Shown: one piece after another, positions 1 through 11,649 of the stretch
Numbering within the stretch: the stretch's first letter is position 1
Layout of the letters: each line of letters begins with the position of its first letter
Assembly: GCF_900090045.1 (NCBI RefSeq)
Contig: NC_041782.1
Span: 831,001 to 895,000, forward strand
Direction: 5' to 3'
Length of the DNA: 64,000 nucleotides
DNA from: Plasmodium malariae
Taxonomy: Eukaryota > Apicomplexa > Aconoidasida > Haemosporida > Plasmodiidae
Position numbers and translations under genes: made by a program
Notes under the pieces: model-generated
What the model was told of the DNA's origin: nothing
Seen by the model: the letters and a program-made list of their open reading frames with translations, nothing else
Database searches by the model: none

Positions 1-1151
1 GGACTGATGCTGTTTTTTTTCATTTTGGTTTGATCCAAATTTTTCATAAGTTTTAATAACTTCTTAGAAAACTTTTTTTTATTTTTATAAAAATCTTTGT
101 TTTCTTTATGGTCATATTCATAATATTCTTTATCGTCATCCTCATAGGCGTTAATACCATCGTTTTCGTTGTTTTCGTTGTTTTCGTTGTTTTCATCGTT
201 TTCATCGTTTTCATCGTTTTCATCGTTTTCATCGTTTTCATCGTTTTCATCGTTTTCGTTATTCTCGTTATTTTCACTGTTTTTTGAGCTCTCATTGGTA
301 TTTCCTTCGCTCGTGTCTTCACTGTTTTGCTCATAGTCACTTTGGAAATCTTCACTTTTCTCGTCCTGACTTTCGAAATTTTCGCTCTCTTTTTGATTGC
401 TCTCTTCTAGGTCGCTTCCTTCATAATTGCTCACTTCTTGGCCGCTTTCATCATTGTTGTTTCCCTCCTTTTCACTTACATTATCTTCACCTTCCTCCTC
501 ACTTCTACTCTTTTCATTTTCCTCATCACTTACTCCGTATGCGCTTTGCTGTTCTTCGCTATCACTTTGGTTTTCTTTTTTAACATGACGTTTACTTAAT
601 TTTTTATTTCCTTTTTTTTTTATGTTGTTACTATAATAATAAGTGCCTATACCATTTTTCTTGCCATGTTCATATAATCCTTGATAAAAATCACCATTAT
701 GATAACTGTACTCCCCTTCAAATAAAAAAAAAAAAATAAATAAAATAAAAATATTTCTGAATTTCACTATTTCACTATTTCACTATTTCAAAATTTCAGT
801 AGTTCAATAAAGTAGGGAACAGACACGAATGAAATGCATTCATTCAAATGAATTCCTTTAAGTATATTCTTCTAAGTTCATTCATGTATGGATATTCTCG
901 CATGTGCATTCCTGCATGTGCATAAGTGTAATGTATAAAAAATGTTAGCAACCATATCCATGTTTTTTTCCCAGTAAGATATTTCCGTAATACTTTTCTT
1001 TTGTCTTCAAATTGTTATGAGGGTAAAATATCACAGTCCCTATGCCCGTGTAATTTTCCAACGAATTTGACGATTCCCCATTATCTTTTAACAGTTTTAT
1101 TTTATTTCTCAAAATTTTTTTTGGACTCATTTCGAAGTTATTATAATGCAA
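1..1151 (-). CDS. MORN-repeat protein, C-terminal part cut by the window edge
   Basis: Two exons are visible: 953-1151 and 715 down to position 1, where the frame is still open. Splicing a GTTGCT donor at 952 to an AAG acceptor at 716 joins KHGYG to EYSYHNGDFYQG and restores typical MORN spacing (Y-G-x4-G-x2-HG-x-G, then Y-x-GDFYQG, then HGKKNGIGTYYY). Roughly two to three MORN units cover residues 35-95. They are followed by a Lys-rich stretch and then a long acidic, Glu/Ser/Asn-rich tail that ends in tandem Asn-Asp-Glu triplets (about 163-262). In apicomplexans MORN repeats usually bind membranes or the cytoskeleton, for example at the basal complex; the exact role here is unknown. The start at 1151 is the first Met of the open frame, and an upstream exon cannot be excluded. 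The donor is not the usual GTAA/GTAT. Confidence 0.75.
163..262 (-). repeat. Coding 9-bp repeat (Asn-Asp-Glu) in the MORN gene
   Basis: A run of gttttcatc/gttttcgtt units on the plus strand reads on the minus strand as alternating Glu-Asn-Asp and Glu-Asn-Asn triplets. It keeps the MORN gene frame open, so length changes by whole units would be tolerated. Confidence 0.75.
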
Positions 1152-1713
1152 AAATTAAGGCACAATTCTGGATTTTGTATATGACATTGAAAATATTAGA
1201 AGCCTTGATTTTTGCTTTATTATGTGTGTGCATATATATATACATATATACGTACGTACAAGCATACGTACAGACATACGTACTTTTATACACACGTACA
1301 AACACACATTTCTTTGTATATCTATGTACATAAAGAAGTAATAGTAATTTTATTTTCATATTTATATATGGGAGAGCATACATACATATTATATAAAAAA
1401 AAAAAATAATATCACATGACTAGCGACCATAAAAAACGGGAAAAAGAGAAAGAAATATTACATAACAAAGAAATACCAGAAATAGTTATATATATATATA
1501 TATATATCATAAAAAGACAATTTTTTTAAGGACCCTTCTGATTAATTTCATATGCAAAATGCTCAAATATAATGGCAACTGTTAATATTAATATAAATAG
1601 ATAAATTCCATAATATATGCCATTTCGCATTTTTGATATATAAAAAAAAAAAAAAAAAAAAAAAACTCTTTAAATAATACATATTTTTCTCCTTATAGGA
1701 AGAGAGAGTAAAA

Positions 1714-3099
1714 ATGCTAGTTGCTGCAAGAAAAGGTAGAATTATATGTTTACGTTTTCAATTAACATTTTTATTATATTACTGCTATAATTAAATGTAT
1801 TCCTTCATTTTTATTAGGATTTTTAAAAAAAAAAAAGCATACTAAGCATATACATGCATTATTTTTTCACCTCTTACCATTATGAATATATATTGATATG
1901 CTTTAATAGACATTTATGAAGATGTCATTGCCTTGTCTAAACTGCAAATTCCACTAGGCGATTACGTTCAACCCCCGGTAAAATGGAAGAAATAAATGTT
2001 CGTTTAATTTTATAGGATAGTGGGCATTTATATGTGTATATGGCTATTTAACTGTACATAAGCACCTGCACAGTGCTTGCAGAACAACAAAATTTAATAA
2101 TGAGTATGTAAAAAGAAAATGTAAAAAGTTATTATAAGTGCAAGACATAAGCTTCTTATAAATAAAAACGTACGAAATACTTTTTTCATCTTTTTCTACT
2201 TTTTTCTGCTTTTTGTTCTTTCTATTCTTTTTCTCATTTCCTTTTTAATTTTACCACGCCAGCATAATAGAACAGCCTTCTGGTACAGTTGTAGAAATGG
2301 AAATTTAAAAATAGCTAGAATAATTTTAAAAAAGGGGAGTAACATAAATCATAAGGATGTTAATGGGATATCACCCCTTCATATTTGTTCCAAATACGGA
2401 CATACACATATAGCTAAATTTCTTATTGAAAACAATGCCGATATAAACATTAAAGATAATGTTAGAATGAAAAAATTATACAGTAAAAATTGGCGCTTTA
2501 ACAGATCAATGGGAAATATAAGCGCACATGTAAATGTACATACATAAATATATATATATGGGCAAAAGAAGACAAAATATAGCATAACGCATAACATTTT
2601 AATAAACAAAATAAATCACTTCCACATGTTTCTTCATTTAAGGAAGGACAAACCCCTATATTTTACGCCATAATAAATAAACATTATGATGTAATGTTAC
2701 ATTTTGCTTTATGCTCAACTTGATAACACTCACATGGGGTGTACCCTTATGCATATAAATACATATATATATATATATATATATGTACATAGACACGTGT
2801 ACAATTGTGGTACGTTTGTACGTTGGCACGTGTACTTTCATATGTAATTACATGCTCGTATGTACTTATAGCACTATCAAATCTGTATCTTATTCTTCAC
2901 TTCATACAATTACACTTTTATCGCTGCTACTAATTAAATAGTATGATCACTGGTTTTTATTAGATTGTTAAACTGTTAATAGAGAGCGGTGTTGATGTGA
3001 AAATGAAAGACCAGGTAATATTAAATCTTGTTGCTCGTAATTTAAAAATATGTGCAACTAAAGTAAAACAAAATGTATAACTATAATTGTAACATTCAT

Positions 3100-3137
<38 letters not shown>

Positions 3138-3464
3138 TCCATACTTTTTTCAGAATAATGCAAGTGTGTATGATTACGCGGACTTCACTGGAAAGACAAA
3201 ATTATCCACCTATATATTATATAAAAGTTCAAGAGAAAAAAAAAAAAAAAAATACATACAAATATATTATTACACACACAGACGCACTCATATGTATAAC
3301 CATAGTTACGACCGCTAACTAGCTCTTTATATACGCGCCTTAACATCCCTTAAGCTTTATTTTAAATTCCTATTTATTTTGCACATTTTTTTTTTTTTTT
3401 TTTTACTTTAATAGGTAACGAGATAATTGTTAAAGATTCAAAGGGAGCGTTAAATATAGATTAA
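1714..3464 (+). CDS. Small ankyrin-repeat protein, seven exons
   Basis: Exons 1714-1735, 1910-1977, 2263-2460, 2643-2690, 2964-3014, 3154-3226 and 3415-3464 join in phase to 510 nt, or 169 residues. The protein starts MLVAARKGDIYEDV. It carries two clear ankyrin units (GISPLHICSKYGHTHIAKFLI and GQTPIFYAIINKHYDIVKLLI) plus degenerate flanking ones (TAFWYSCRNGNLKIARIIL at the front, NNASVYDYADFTGKTKL at the back). Introns split the repeats, and all donors are GT. The last donor, GTTCAAG at 3227, is atypical, but it avoids a poly-Lys read-through and leads to the terminal exon ending ALNID. If unspliced, the frame would run to 3318. Ankyrin repeats bind proteins; the partner is unknown. An upstream 5' exon is possible because a TTATAG acceptor-like site lies just before the ATG. 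Confidence 0.8.
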
Positions 3465-4747
3465 GAATATTATACAACGATATAATGGCGAAATGGTATA
3501 ATGGTGTAATGGTATAATGGCATGATGGTATGATCACATGATGACCTGTACAATTTCATCAGAACAATTAACAGTTATCAGTTACTTGGGGAATTATGTT
3601 TCCCATCATATTTTCATAGTTTTTAACGCAATTTAAAATAATATTTTTAATTAAATTTGTAATAGGAATATTTAAATGGCGATGTTGTGCGCATTGGTGA
3701 ACATATATACAACACCCGCAGGTGTGTATATGTGAATAAATAAATAAATATATGTATACATACATACATACATGCATAAATAAATACATACGTTTACGTT
3801 TAAACTTAAAACAAAAATACATGCATTCATGAAAAGTAGACTTGGTGTAATTAAAAAAGAAAAGGAGGAAATGTAATTTATTATCTTATGTATTATTGCC
3901 TGCGTCAGACGTATATATGAATGAGTGTAAACATACATATATTTATATATAAAATGGTATTATCATATTAACAAGACTTTTTTCGCTTCTTATTTTTAAA
4001 TTTGCAAATGTATACACATACGTATATGTATATACATATACATATATATATATACGAGACAAAAAAGAAAAAGGGAAAATTGGAAGAACTTTTTAATTGC
4101 GCAATACAAAACATCAACTCTGCATAAATAAAAAATTATAAATATGTCTCAATATGCATGAGTAATATAAATTTACATTTGTATGCTTACGTAGGAGTGG
4201 CATAAAAAATAGGTATGCGTAGAAATATGCAGAGATATACATATACACACTTTTTTGGATTTTATTCGTAGTAATAGACTACATAATAAATTGTAACATA
4301 AATATATAATTTGTATATTGCAATAATAAATACTGTTCTGCCTCTTTTTTTTTTTTTTTCCTTTTTGCTCTTATAATAATTGTTACAATACTGCTAATTC
4401 GTTAGTACTTCACATATGTATATATATTTATATACACGTATATATGTATGTACTTCATAATAAATATAATTATTTAAAAACTAACAAGCTAAACTAAATT
4501 TTATACAAATGAATCTCAGGGTATATTTAAAAAACAAAAAATGGGCTTTTTTTATGCTTATTTTATTTTATATTTTTTATTTTGGGGTCATAAAAAAAAA
4601 AAAAAGAATGTTTTATGTGTATTCTTTTTTTTTCTTTTTTTTTTTTTTTTGATATAATTATACAATTTTTAAGTTATATATATATACATATACATATATA
4701 TATATATGCTTATAAGTTTATATGTTTATAAATTTACACTTTTAACC
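3465..4747. other. Intergenic, between convergent gene ends
   Basis: This is the shared 3' region of the ankyrin gene (+) and eIF2-beta (-). It holds imperfect 9-bp atggtataa-like repeats (3482-3545), TATA/TACA microsatellites and T tracts. I see no convincing coding stretch. Confidence 0.6.
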
Positions 4748-5609
4748 TTAATTAATATGCTTTGCTTTCCTTCTTTCTCCTCTTCCAAGTGCATGGAAAC
4801 CACTCTTGATAGTAGTAACGGATCTGAAAAAAACAATAAAGCGAGAAAAACGCAAAATAAATGGTGTTGTACAGCAGGCAGTAAAACATAACAAACGGAT
4901 AAATAAGAAGCATACTGGAATATATGAAGTTTGCGTTAGTGGGGGATTTGTACAACATAAAAAAAATAAACATTTAAAAATGTATGTTAAAAAGAAAACA
5001 AAAAAAAAAAAAGGTAACCTTTTGGCCCCACAAGCATTGCAATGTTGATGAAAAAGCCTAGTCCTACTATCCTTTTCCATTGCTGTATTAGGACTTTTAC
5101 ACATTTGACAAGTAACATATTCAGTTATATATTTTCTTAATAATGCTTCAATATGTTTTGGTCCATATTTTCCTTTTAACACTAACTGCCCTTCTCCTGC
5201 TATGGACCCTTCTGTTCCTAATTCTGCCAAAACAAAATGAAATACATGTTCTTCATTTCTATTCATAATTGTACAAATATCTTTAAAATTAATCCATGCT
5301 ACTTTTTTCGAACCGACTCTAACAACTTGTGGTGGTTTGATTGTATACTTTTTTGATATACATAAATCTATATTATGCTTATTAACTAAGACTTGTATCC
5401 TATTTAGTAATTCTTCGTAAGAGTATATTTCACCTCTTTCAAATACTTTACCTGTTCCATCTATTATAACTTCTTCTATTTGTTCTGTTATCTCTTTTTT
5501 TTTTTTTTTTTTTTTTTTTTTCACCGAAATCGAACAATTGTTGTGCTTCATCATTTACCTTGTCCAAATCTTCAAAAGCCGCGCTTGCATCTTCCACTTT
5601 TTCTTCCAT
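4748..5609 (-). CDS. Translation initiation factor eIF2 subunit beta
   Basis: The beta subunit of the eIF2 GTPase complex, which delivers Met-tRNAi to the 40S ribosome and is contacted by eIF5 and eIF2B. Exons 5609-5019 and 4823-4748 flank an intron with donor GTTACC and acceptor TTTCAG. The N-terminus starts MEEKVEDA and reaches FDFGEKKKK, a Lys block as in other eIF2-beta proteins. The core domain (VGSKKVAWINF, FHFVLAELGTEGS) follows, then the C-terminal zinc ribbon with Cys spacing CX2C-X19-CX2C. The second exon supplies the conserved tail RSVTTIKSGFHALGRGE. Summed exon length is 667 nt, one more than a multiple of three, and the extra base falls in the 27-A run encoding the Lys block. With one A fewer the gene would encode 221 residues without interruption. 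I read this as a homopolymer error or length variant in a functional gene. Confidence 0.93.
5495..5521 (-). repeat. 27-base poly(A) coding tract in eIF2-beta
   Basis: A run of 27 T on the plus strand, read as poly-Lys codons on the minus strand. The frame upstream (FDFGE) and the frame downstream (EITEQIEEV) differ by one base across this run. Confidence 0.85.
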
Positions 5610-7025
5610 ATTTAAATGCTCTACGCGCGTGTATGTTTGCGTATGTGTGTGTATATCTATTTATATATTTTATTTTTATTTTATTTTTATTTTATTTTTT
5701 ATTTTTATTTTATTTTTATTTTTATTTTATTTTTTTTTGAGTATATTATATCCAAAATTTGATATAAAATGCCCGTTCAGCCGTAATGTGAAAAAGGATG
5801 TTTATATCTGTTTAAATTTTTTAGCAAACAGCGATCTACTATTTTTATATTTATATGTGGATATATGTTTGTATATATAAGCTATTTACTTATTTTAATA
5901 TTTCCCACTTTTTTCAGTAATACATATTAGCAAGTACGTACATATACATACATATATTTTTTTTTTTTGGTTTTTTTTTTTTAATTACTGTATACTTAAT
6001 ATTTTAGTTTCACATAGAAATGTTCTTATTTTTAATTATAACATAGAGAAAACTCGAATAAACGCGAAAAATGATCATAAATATGTATATAAATATACAT
6101 TCATATACTTTATATATGTTATATAAATATACATTCATATATTTTATATATGTTATATAAATATACAATTCATATATTTTATATATGTTATATTTATATA
6201 TAATATATATTCGTAAATGATGCATACGTATATATAATATGTATATATGTATGTATGTTTCTTTTTAATTTACAATGCGTTCATGCTTACTAATCTTGAA
6301 CTTATGCAATGACTTAACTACAAATGGTAATATGGTATATATATTCTTTTTCAAGTATAAAAAAAAATATTAAAAATGAGCACAAAAATGAAATCAATGA
6401 ATGAACAAAAAAAAAGAGATGGATAAAATGAAAAACGGTATGGAAATATTATATATATATATATATATAAATATGCATATTTATATACATAATTGTGTAC
6501 ATGTATAATATTAAACATACGTACTTTCGTAAATACATACATAGTACATATATAAATACGTACATGTAAATATATATATATATATATATACACATATAAA
6601 TGAATAAAACAAATGAGTAGGGGCTTCCATAAGATGTGCGCAAAAAATCTAAACAGTTCCTTTTATGGGGTTTATTATTTCAATTCAGTCGTACCTTTAG
6701 AAAAACATTCAAAAAAACAGAAAAAATTTTAAATAATATTACTTTATCTACATATTATATAACGTTTGCAATAACGTATGCCCCTAGAATAAGAATCAAT
6801 AAAATTTTAAAAAGTTGGTGTACATTCTAAATTTTAAGTTTTTCTTTTGAAAAACGAACAATTAAAAAGTTTTAAGGTGTTTTTAAATATGCTCTAGTGC
6901 ATTTCAAAATAAATCAGGAAGGGGAAAAAAGAAGAAAAAATATTTTGCGAATAATTTTGTGCATATATCAGAAAATAACATACATAATATATATAAATAT
7001 ATATATAAAATATATGCACTGTATA
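5610..7025. other. Intergenic, TA-rich, with one doubtful small ORF
   Basis: Upstream region of eIF2-beta and of the MIR-domain gene. It contains a pyrimidine (ttttatttttat) repeat at 5660-5735, a 31-bp imperfect repeat of atacattcatatattttatat type at 6100-6190, and TA/GTAT microsatellites. The only coding-like stretch is at 6612-6830, listed separately. Confidence 0.5.
6612..6830 (+). CDS. Doubtful small basic ORF(s)
   Basis: Base composition rises here and two overlapping frames are open. One starts MSRGFHKMCAKNLNSS at 6612 and ends near 6734. The other starts at 6636 and runs 64 residues to 6830, with a hydrophobic patch (ITLSTYYITFAITYA) and a basic C-terminus (RIRINKILKSW). The composition would suit a tiny mitochondrial protein. 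No splice pair joins the two frames, since the only GT..AG option is about 20 nt. I do not recognise a family. It may be a real mini-gene or chance. Confidence 0.25.
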
Positions 7026-9592
7026 ATGCCCCTCTTTTTTCTTATTATATATACGAGCATTCAGAATGATTTTATTATATTTTTTTTTTTTGTTTCGCTT
7101 CTTTTGTGCTAGATATAACAGATTACGTCAAACTATCTTTTAAATTAATTTCTCCTTTTAAGAATTTTTTATAGTTAAATAATTGTATATATATATAATA
7201 CACTTACATTGTTTTTCATTCATTTTTCTTGTTATTTTATTGTTTTAATGTTTGGGAGTTTACGGGACCACTTTATTTTATAATTATTCTTTTTTATTGT
7301 CAATTTACTAATTCTTTTGTTGTTCTTTCGAATGTATTATTTGATATATAAATAAATATATATATATATAATATAATGTAATATATTACTTAATCGTACG
7401 AAGAAAGAAGAAAAATTTAAAGAGCTCCTCAAAATTTATCTGAATTATAGAGTTAATAAACTAATATTAATAAGATGATTAGTTATCACCTTTTTGCTTT
7501 TTTTTTTTTTTTTTTTTTTTATTTTTTCATGTATATAGTTGTTTCTATGTAACAGATGGTAGCTCTATAATTCTAGAGAATATTGGAACAAAATACAAGT
7601 AATATTATATACTTTTTACTATGACAAAGAGAATAATAATTTTTATATACATTTATTTCATGTGAGAAAACTGTTCAAGTATGCATGCCATTTTGTTTGT
7701 TCTTGTATTCATCCTCTTTATGTTCGTATCCATATGTCTTATTACACACCTATTTATTTATGTTTTACATTTGGCGCTTTCATTTAGCTCTTGCATTTTT
7801 CCTTTTTTTTAATAGACTTTTTTCAACAGATATGAAATGGGGAAGTGGGTCAGGGAATCAGTTAGTGGTAACACATTTAAAAGTGAAAAAAAAATAAAAA
7901 ATAAATAATATTGGTAATGATGATTATAATATTGGTAGTAACGATGATAATAATATTGGTAGTGATGATGATGATAATATTGGTAGTGATGATGATGATA
8001 ATATTGGTAGTGATGATGATGATAATAATAATAATAAATATGTCGTACACTCTAATACTTAAAACAATTTAACTTCTCACTTTAAAAGAAATTTTTTTTT
8101 TTTTTTTTTTGTTATAAAGTATGCATATAAGTTTATGTACATATGTTTATATGTGTATTAAAAGAGAGATACCTTTTTTACTGTTTAGTTGTGTAAAAAT
8201 CTTCATCTTGTTCAGTAAAAGAACAAAAGTTTTATTATATATGTTTCTGTAGTTATAAATATATACATATATATACATATGTGTATTACGTTTATGTATG
8301 CATAACTGCTCGTATAATAAGTACATGAATAATTTTTACAAAAGACCGCAGTAACTACCAACAAGAATGAGGAGGATTTATTGTGGACAGTTAACGTTTA
8401 CGAAGGTATAAAGCCAAAAAGAAAATTAAAAAAAAACAAATAATAATAATAATAAAATAAAATAATTTGGAAAATTGAGAAGAAAAAAAAGTAAAATAAG
8501 CGTATGTATACGCAACATTCGATGAAAATGTTATTTTATTTTATTATTTATTTTATTGTTTATTTTTTTATTTTATTTTATTTTATTTTTTATTATTTTA
8601 TTTTTTATTATTTTATTTTTTATTATTTTTTTTTATCTTAATATAGAAGGGAAAAGTTTTACAGGAAATAAAATAAACTGTGATGAAATTGTTACATTAA
8701 AGCATGTAAAGTCTAATGGATATTTAATAGGGTCATCACATGATTCCATTTTATCGAACAATTATGAGGTAATAAAAAATGTAGCTTCTGCATGTGTAAG
8801 GGGCATGCATATGTACACATAATACAAGTACATGCATATATGTATATACATATACGTACATGATGTGGTCCCCCTGAAATATTCCATACAAGCTGTTGTA
8901 TATGTGTATTATGTACGTTTCTGCTTCTTTTAATAGTTAAGTGTTCATCAGGATAACTCATCGGGGAAATTCCAAGTAGTATGTGAAAATAAAAAAAATA
9001 AATCATATTGGAAATTGGGTGAAAATGTTTTTTTGAAAAATATAAACCATAATGGTTATTTGTCTACTAGCAAAAATTACGAGTAATACCTTAAGATGAA
9101 ATATTCCATTAGAGATTGCACCTTCGTAAATATTTTTACACATATGTACATGTACCTATATATGTATATCTTTACACAACGTACTTTCCTCTTTACATGT
9201 TAATACCTATTTGTTAATTTGTTATTACAGATTCAATCAGTATAATTGTTATAACTGCCCCATTTTGTATCATTTGGAGGCTTGCATTATGAAATACAAT
9301 AATCAAAAGGACGATCAGAAATGGAGGGCTAAATCGGTAAATAACAGAGAAAGAAATATTATTTACATATGCGCATGTGCACCTTTTTATTTATGCATAT
9401 ATGTAAGCAGTGGGTGAGAACACGCGTATACAAATTTGGACATATGCAAATATATACATATATATATATATATATAAATTTGTACCAATGCACATGAAAC
9501 CAAAAATTTTTTTAACTTCAAATTTGTAGGGGGTAATTATATCACATTTTAATTATGATAAAAGTGAGAAATATACTAATGATGAACTTTGA
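7026..9592 (+). CDS. ER MIR-domain protein, SDF2 type, with NDEL retention signal
   Basis: Exons 7539-7598, 7816-7867, 8345-8405, 8647-8768, 8937-9082, 9231-9336 and 9530-9592 join in phase. The product matches stromal cell-derived factor 2: YVTDGSSIILEN, then KWGSGSGNQLV, then ENLLW-type motifs, and three MIR units covering nearly the whole chain. It ends in NDEL, a KDEL-like ER-retrieval signal. SDF2 proteins act in the ER lumen with Hsp40/Hsp70 chaperones. The MIR fold also occurs in protein O-mannosyltransferases, but no membrane catalytic region is present here. The first exon must carry the signal peptide and end in phase 2. The best candidate is 7026-7105 (MPLFFLIIYTS..VSLL, weak donor GTGCTA), giving 229 residues. 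An alternative starts at 7066 and uses a GTTAAA donor. Exons 2-8 are secure; exon 1 is not. Confidence 0.85.
7906..8038. repeat. 24-bp intronic minisatellite of codon-like periodicity
   Basis: About five units of aatattggtagtgatgatgatgat lie in intron 3 of the MIR-domain gene. The frame from exon 3 is closed by a stop just before it, so it is not translated in the spliced model. Unit differences appear to be in multiples of three. Confidence 0.7.
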
Positions 9593-10016
9593 ATTGTTTC
9601 CCAATTTTTTTTTTAAAAATTATGTACAAACATGTATTATGGAAATCTTGTAAATTTAGAATGTTTACATAGAAGTTCCTTTTTTTTTTTTTTCATTTTA
9701 TTTTCCTCTTTTCTATTCCTCTTTTCTATTCCCATTTTCCTTTCCTATTTTCCTTTCCCATTTTCCTTTCTCATTTTCCTTTCCCATTTTCCTTTTCTAT
9801 TTTCCTTATCTTTTATACTTTTCTTATTACCTTTTTTCCCATATATATTAATTTTTTTTTTTGTATTTCCACCTTAAACAAATAAATAAATAAATTAACA
9901 TAATTAAAACATAAAATTTCGCAGTCGATAAGTTAATCAAAATAAAACAAAACAGTGATAATAAAAAATAAGGTAAAGGCAGGGACAAAACGTTTGGCTA
10001 GCTTCAAAAGAAAAAG

Positions 10017-10063
<47 letters not shown>

Positions 10064-10087
10064 CGTATGCGTATGCGTGCATCCCTA
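9593..10087. other. Intergenic, pyrimidine tract
   Basis: Convergent 3' region of the MIR-domain gene (+) and uL22m (-). It carries a ttttcctttcccat-type pyrimidine repeat at 9680-9850, then A-rich DNA and TA/GTGTGC microsatellites. Nothing coding is seen. Confidence 0.6.
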
Positions 10088-11023
10088 CTAATTTTCCTTC
10101 TCGCTGAGCGCACTGCGCTGGAGCTTCAACTCCTTAGTTCTTCGGTCGACGTTGTTGAAATAATTTTGTATCCACTTATGTCTGGATTTATAATAATTGA
10201 ACTGGTATATATTATTTAAATATCTCAATTTTTCCCTGAAATAATATCTAGAATGTGCGCATATGTATGGATACCATTCAATTAAGGTGTCTTTGTTAAT
10301 TCTATCTTGATGTAAATATAACCGCATATTATGAGATAAGGTACGAGGAACATTTCCCCTAATGAATATTTTATGATAAAATTCTTGTATGTTCATTTGT
10401 TTAATTGTATATGTAAAAGTATTTCTATAACTTTTAACCAATCCAAAATGTCCAAGTGCATGATATTTAATATATTTCATTGGTGTGTTGTAATGTATTT
10501 GTACATTGTCAATATACAGTCTTGAAACATCACCATTAAAAGTGTTTACAATTTTTTTTTTTGAATTTAATAAAGAATTTAGAATATTATTTATCCGGAT
10601 TTGTGGTATGGATTCTAAAAATACTAAAGCATCCTCTAAATGTAATCCTTTTATAAGCCTTCCAAAACTATATAAATTTCTTAAACTTATTTTTAACTGA
10701 TATACTTTAAATGTCCAAAATACATCGTCTTTTCTATTTTTTATTTTTTCTTCTTTTTTATTTCGAATTTTTGGTATTATACCTTTTCTAATATATCTTT
10801 TTTCATTATATCTATGAATTATTCTTCTTCTCCATTCCCAAAACCCCTTCTTCCTGTAATAAGGATTTCTTAGCTGTACATTTGTATTAACATATTTTTT
10901 ATTTATTAAAAAAAAGTTCTTTTCAATTATCTTTTCTAACTTACATAGTAGCATGATACATAAAAATGTCGTGCAATTATTATAATATGTAATTAATACT
11001 GTCTGTTGAACATATTTTTGCAA
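10088..11023 (-). CDS. Mitochondrial ribosomal protein uL22 (L22)
   Basis: A single exon of 311 residues. Residues 105-212 match the uL22 fold: FKVYQLKISLRNL, then LIKGLHLEDALVFLESIPQ, a helix with NILNSLLNSKKK, then LYIDNVQIHYN and the distal beta hairpin ending in TFTYTIKQM. uL22 lines the peptide exit tunnel of the large subunit. The long N-terminal extension (1-100) is basic and begins with hydrophobic and Cys/Leu residues, as expected for a mitochondrial or plastid presequence. The C-terminal 100 residues are basic and Tyr-rich, a typical mitoribosomal extension. The apicoplast has its own, shorter rpl22-type genes, so mitochondrial location is inferred from length and extensions. The first Met is used; an internal start at Met24 is possible. 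Confidence 0.8.
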   Translation of the reverse strand: MQKYVQQTVLITYYNNCTTFLCIMLLCKLEKIIEKNFFLINKKYVNTNVQLRNPYYRKKGFWEWRRRIIHRYNEKRYIRKGIIPKIRNKKEEKIKNRKDDVFWTFKVYQLKISLRNLYSFGRLIKGLHLEDALVFLESIPQIRINNILNSLLNSKKKIVNTFNGDVSRLYIDNVQIHYNTPMKYIKYHALGHFGLVKSYRNTFTYTIKQMNIQEFYHKIFIRGNVPRTLSHNMRLYLHQDRINKDTLIEWYPYICAHSRYYFREKLRYLNNIYQFNYYKSRHKWIQNYFNNVDRRTKELKLQRSALSEKEN

Positions 11024-11649
11024 TATTATTTAAAAAAATTTTTTTTTCCTTTTTCTCAGATTTTAATTTTTTCTACTTTGTAACATAATGTTAACAGTTT
11101 TGCGTGTTTTGCTTCGTATGCACAATGTATATATATTAGTATTTTTTCGTTTACATATTAAGCTGCTATAATATCTTTCATCATTTTGCTTGGTTATTTC
11201 GTGAAATGAAACTTTGATCCGTTTCATTTTTTCTCGTTACTTCGTTACACTCAATTCTTTTTTTTTTTTTTTTCTCATTTTATGTAATAGTATAATTGCC
11301 TATATGAAATGCACTATACCATTTTGTGTAATTTTATTCTACCATTTTTTTTTTTTTTTTTTTTTTTGTTATATAGTATCATGCGAAAAGAAGCTAACCT
11401 TTGTTCATTTAATTATTTATTTGTTTATCTATTTTTTAAAAACAACATTGAACTAGGTTAATTTATAATTATATCAAGACGAACTACGTTATTTTATATT
11501 CCTTCTCATTTCTATACTTTTAAAAAGAGCTAAAAAAAATAACAGCGTTTTATGCCCTCCTTATGACCATAATATTTCAGTATTGGTTATATGTGTACAT
11601 TTGCATAAGCAATGATTTAAATGGTGTATAAATAGTGCACACACGATTG

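Noticed and set aside
6636..6830. Resemblance of NNITLSTYYITFAITYA to the membrane segment start of COX11
   Set aside because: The sequence that should follow (VPLYRxFC and the copper-binding domain) is absent here and in the following kilobase.
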